Shown here one piece after another: positions 12,030 through 12,888 of a DNA stretch of 12,888 bases. Within the stretch, counting starts at the first letter, position 1. The number at the start of each line of letters is the position of its first letter. Location: assembly GCA_900546735.1 (NCBI GenBank), contig URDW01000055.1, positions 1 to 12,888 of the forward strand. Reading direction: 5' to 3'. A program made the translations under genes and the position numbers. A model generated the notes under the pieces. That model did no database searches and was not told the DNA's origin. It worked only from the letters and a program-made list of their open reading frames with translations. Source of the DNA: an uncultured Oscillospiraceae bacterium. Lineage in GTDB: Bacteria > Bacillota > Clostridia > Oscillospirales > Acutalibacteraceae.

Positions 12030-12888
12030 AAACGATCGTTTTGTAAAACCTGATGCTGAATTTTGTGCCTTTGCCAAGCTCACTTTCCACGTCCAGCATG
12101 GCTTTTTCACGGTTTAAAATGGTTTGTGCCAGCGCAAGACCAATGCCCACGCTGTTTTCACTGCTGTTTTTGCCGCGGTAAAACCGTTCAAAAATATGCG
12201 GCAGCTCCTCTTTGCTGATACCGCTGCCGGTGTCTTCTATGGTCAGCTCGGTGTAAACGAGCGTCTCTTTTGCCTGAACGGTCAGCGTTCCGCCGGGCGG
12301 CGTATGCTCCAGGCAGTTTTTGATGATGTTCGTAAATGCTTCCACGTCCCATTTTACGTCGCCGGTCACGCGCAGTTTTGGGTCTACATCGCAGCAAATG
12401 GCAATATTTTGCAGGTCGGCCGTAATGGCAAACGGTTCGGTAGCTTTTTTTACAGCGCCGGAAAGGGAGTAGGTCTCTTTTTTAAAAGTCACTGTACCGG
12501 CGTCGATCTTGGAAAGCTTCAGCAGCGTAATGATCAGCCAGTTCATTTTGTCCAGCTGCGCGTCTATGTTTTTGATAAATGTTTTGCGGTTCGACTCGTC
12601 GGTCTCCTCTTTTAAAAGATCGCTCATCACGGTCATGGAAGTCAGCGGCGTTTTCATCTGGTGCGAAATGTCGGCCAGCGAATCGGCCAGGTTTTCCTTG
12701 CTTTTCAAAACCTCGTCGTGCGTGCTGCGCAGCATCAAAATCACTTTGTAAATGTTGTTCTTCAGCAGCGACAGTTCGCCCTCTTCGTTGGAATCGATCG
12801 CCAGGTCAAAGTTGCCGGCGCACACCTGGGTCAGGTAGTCGTTGAGCTTTTCAATTTCCTGAAAACGTTTGTTTGTGTAAATGTAAAA
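12028..12888 (-). CDS. Sensor histidine kinase, 5' end cut by window edge
   Basis: This is the C-terminal 286 residues of a membrane sensor kinase; the frame is open to the right edge, so the true start and sensor helices lie outside. The visible part starts FYIYTNKRFQEIEKLNDYL, followed by a HAMP-like linker (CAGNFDLAIDSNEEGELSLLKNNIYKVILMLR). Next is the HisKA dimerisation domain with the phospho-acceptor His76 in DISHQMKTPLTS. The HATPase domain has the N-box NIIKNCLEHTPPGG (187-200), G1 DTGSGIS (219-225), F-box FERFYRG and G2 GIGLAL (248-253). A GTG at 12825 could be mistaken for the start but lies inside the linker. The gene precedes the ABC ATPase on the same strand. The response regulator is expected upstream, beyond 12888. 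Confidence 0.93.
   Translation of the reverse strand, partial: FYIYTNKRFQEIEKLNDYLTQVCAGNFDLAIDSNEEGELSLLKNNIYKVILMLRSTHDEVLKSKENLADSLADISHQMKTPLTSMTVMSDLLKEETDESNRKTFIKNIDAQLDKMNWLIITLLKLSKIDAGTVTFKKETYSLSGAVKKATEPFAITADLQNIAICCDVDPKLRVTGDVKWDVEAFTNIIKNCLEHTPPGGTLTVQAKETLVYTELTIEDTGSGISKEELPHIFERFYRGKNSSENSVGIGLALAQTILNREKAMLDVESELGKGTKFSIRFYKTIV

Noticed and set aside
12823..12825. GTG as start of the histidine kinase
   Set aside because: The frame continues to the window edge with HAMP-like coding sequence upstream; the start lies outside.
47..12888. tRNA, rRNA, CRISPR array, insertion sequence or replication origin
   Set aside because: I saw no cloverleaf, spaced direct-repeat array, transposase frame or DnaA-box cluster on either strand.

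Overview
The window reads as chromosomal DNA from a low-to-mid GC Gram-positive anaerobe, most likely class Clostridia (Ruminococcaceae/Oscillospiraceae-like). Pointers are strong AGGAGG-type ribosome binding sites, consensus sigma-A promoters, a long-form hibernation factor, a divergent HTH regulator/membrane Ser-Thr kinase pair, and a histidine kinase next to an FtsX-type ABC exporter. The taxonomic call is inference. Position 1 is a raw contig end: bases 1-46 are Illumina Nextera library sequence (end of P5, an 8-base index, the Read-1 transposase adapter), not genome.

Layout: 47-365 is the 3' end of an unrecognised, very AT-rich gene (about 27% GC). Then come hisC (-), rmuC (+), a PAP2 lipid phosphatase (+), an HTH regulator (-) divergent from a membrane-anchored Hanks-type kinase (+), a small XRE regulator (-) divergent from a zinc-ribbon membrane protein with a duplicated C-terminal domain (+), hpf (-), tcdA (+), a Nudix hydrolase (+), and finally, all on minus, an FtsX-type permease, its ABC ATPase and a sensor histidine kinase cut by the right edge.

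The region is strikingly modular. Transcription direction alternates, and each of the five convergent junctions holds one strong, perfectly paired hairpin with A and T tracts on its two sides, so it can terminate both strands. Divergent junctions hold compact promoters, several of them consensus-like (hisC, the HTH gene, the zinc-ribbon gene, hpf, tcdA).

Functionally the window mixes housekeeping genes (histidine synthesis, RmuC, polyprenyl/lipid phosphate metabolism, tRNA ct6A modification, ribosome hibernation) with three envelope or signalling modules: HTH-kinase, XRE-zinc-ribbon protein, and histidine kinase-ABC exporter. The least described parts are the two neighbouring divergent modules at 3.7-6.6 kb: a kinase with a degenerate glycine loop and three C-terminal membrane helices, and a zinc-ribbon/membrane/tandem-domain protein whose promoter is embedded in a cluster of CATATGT-type repeats beside a small XRE repressor.
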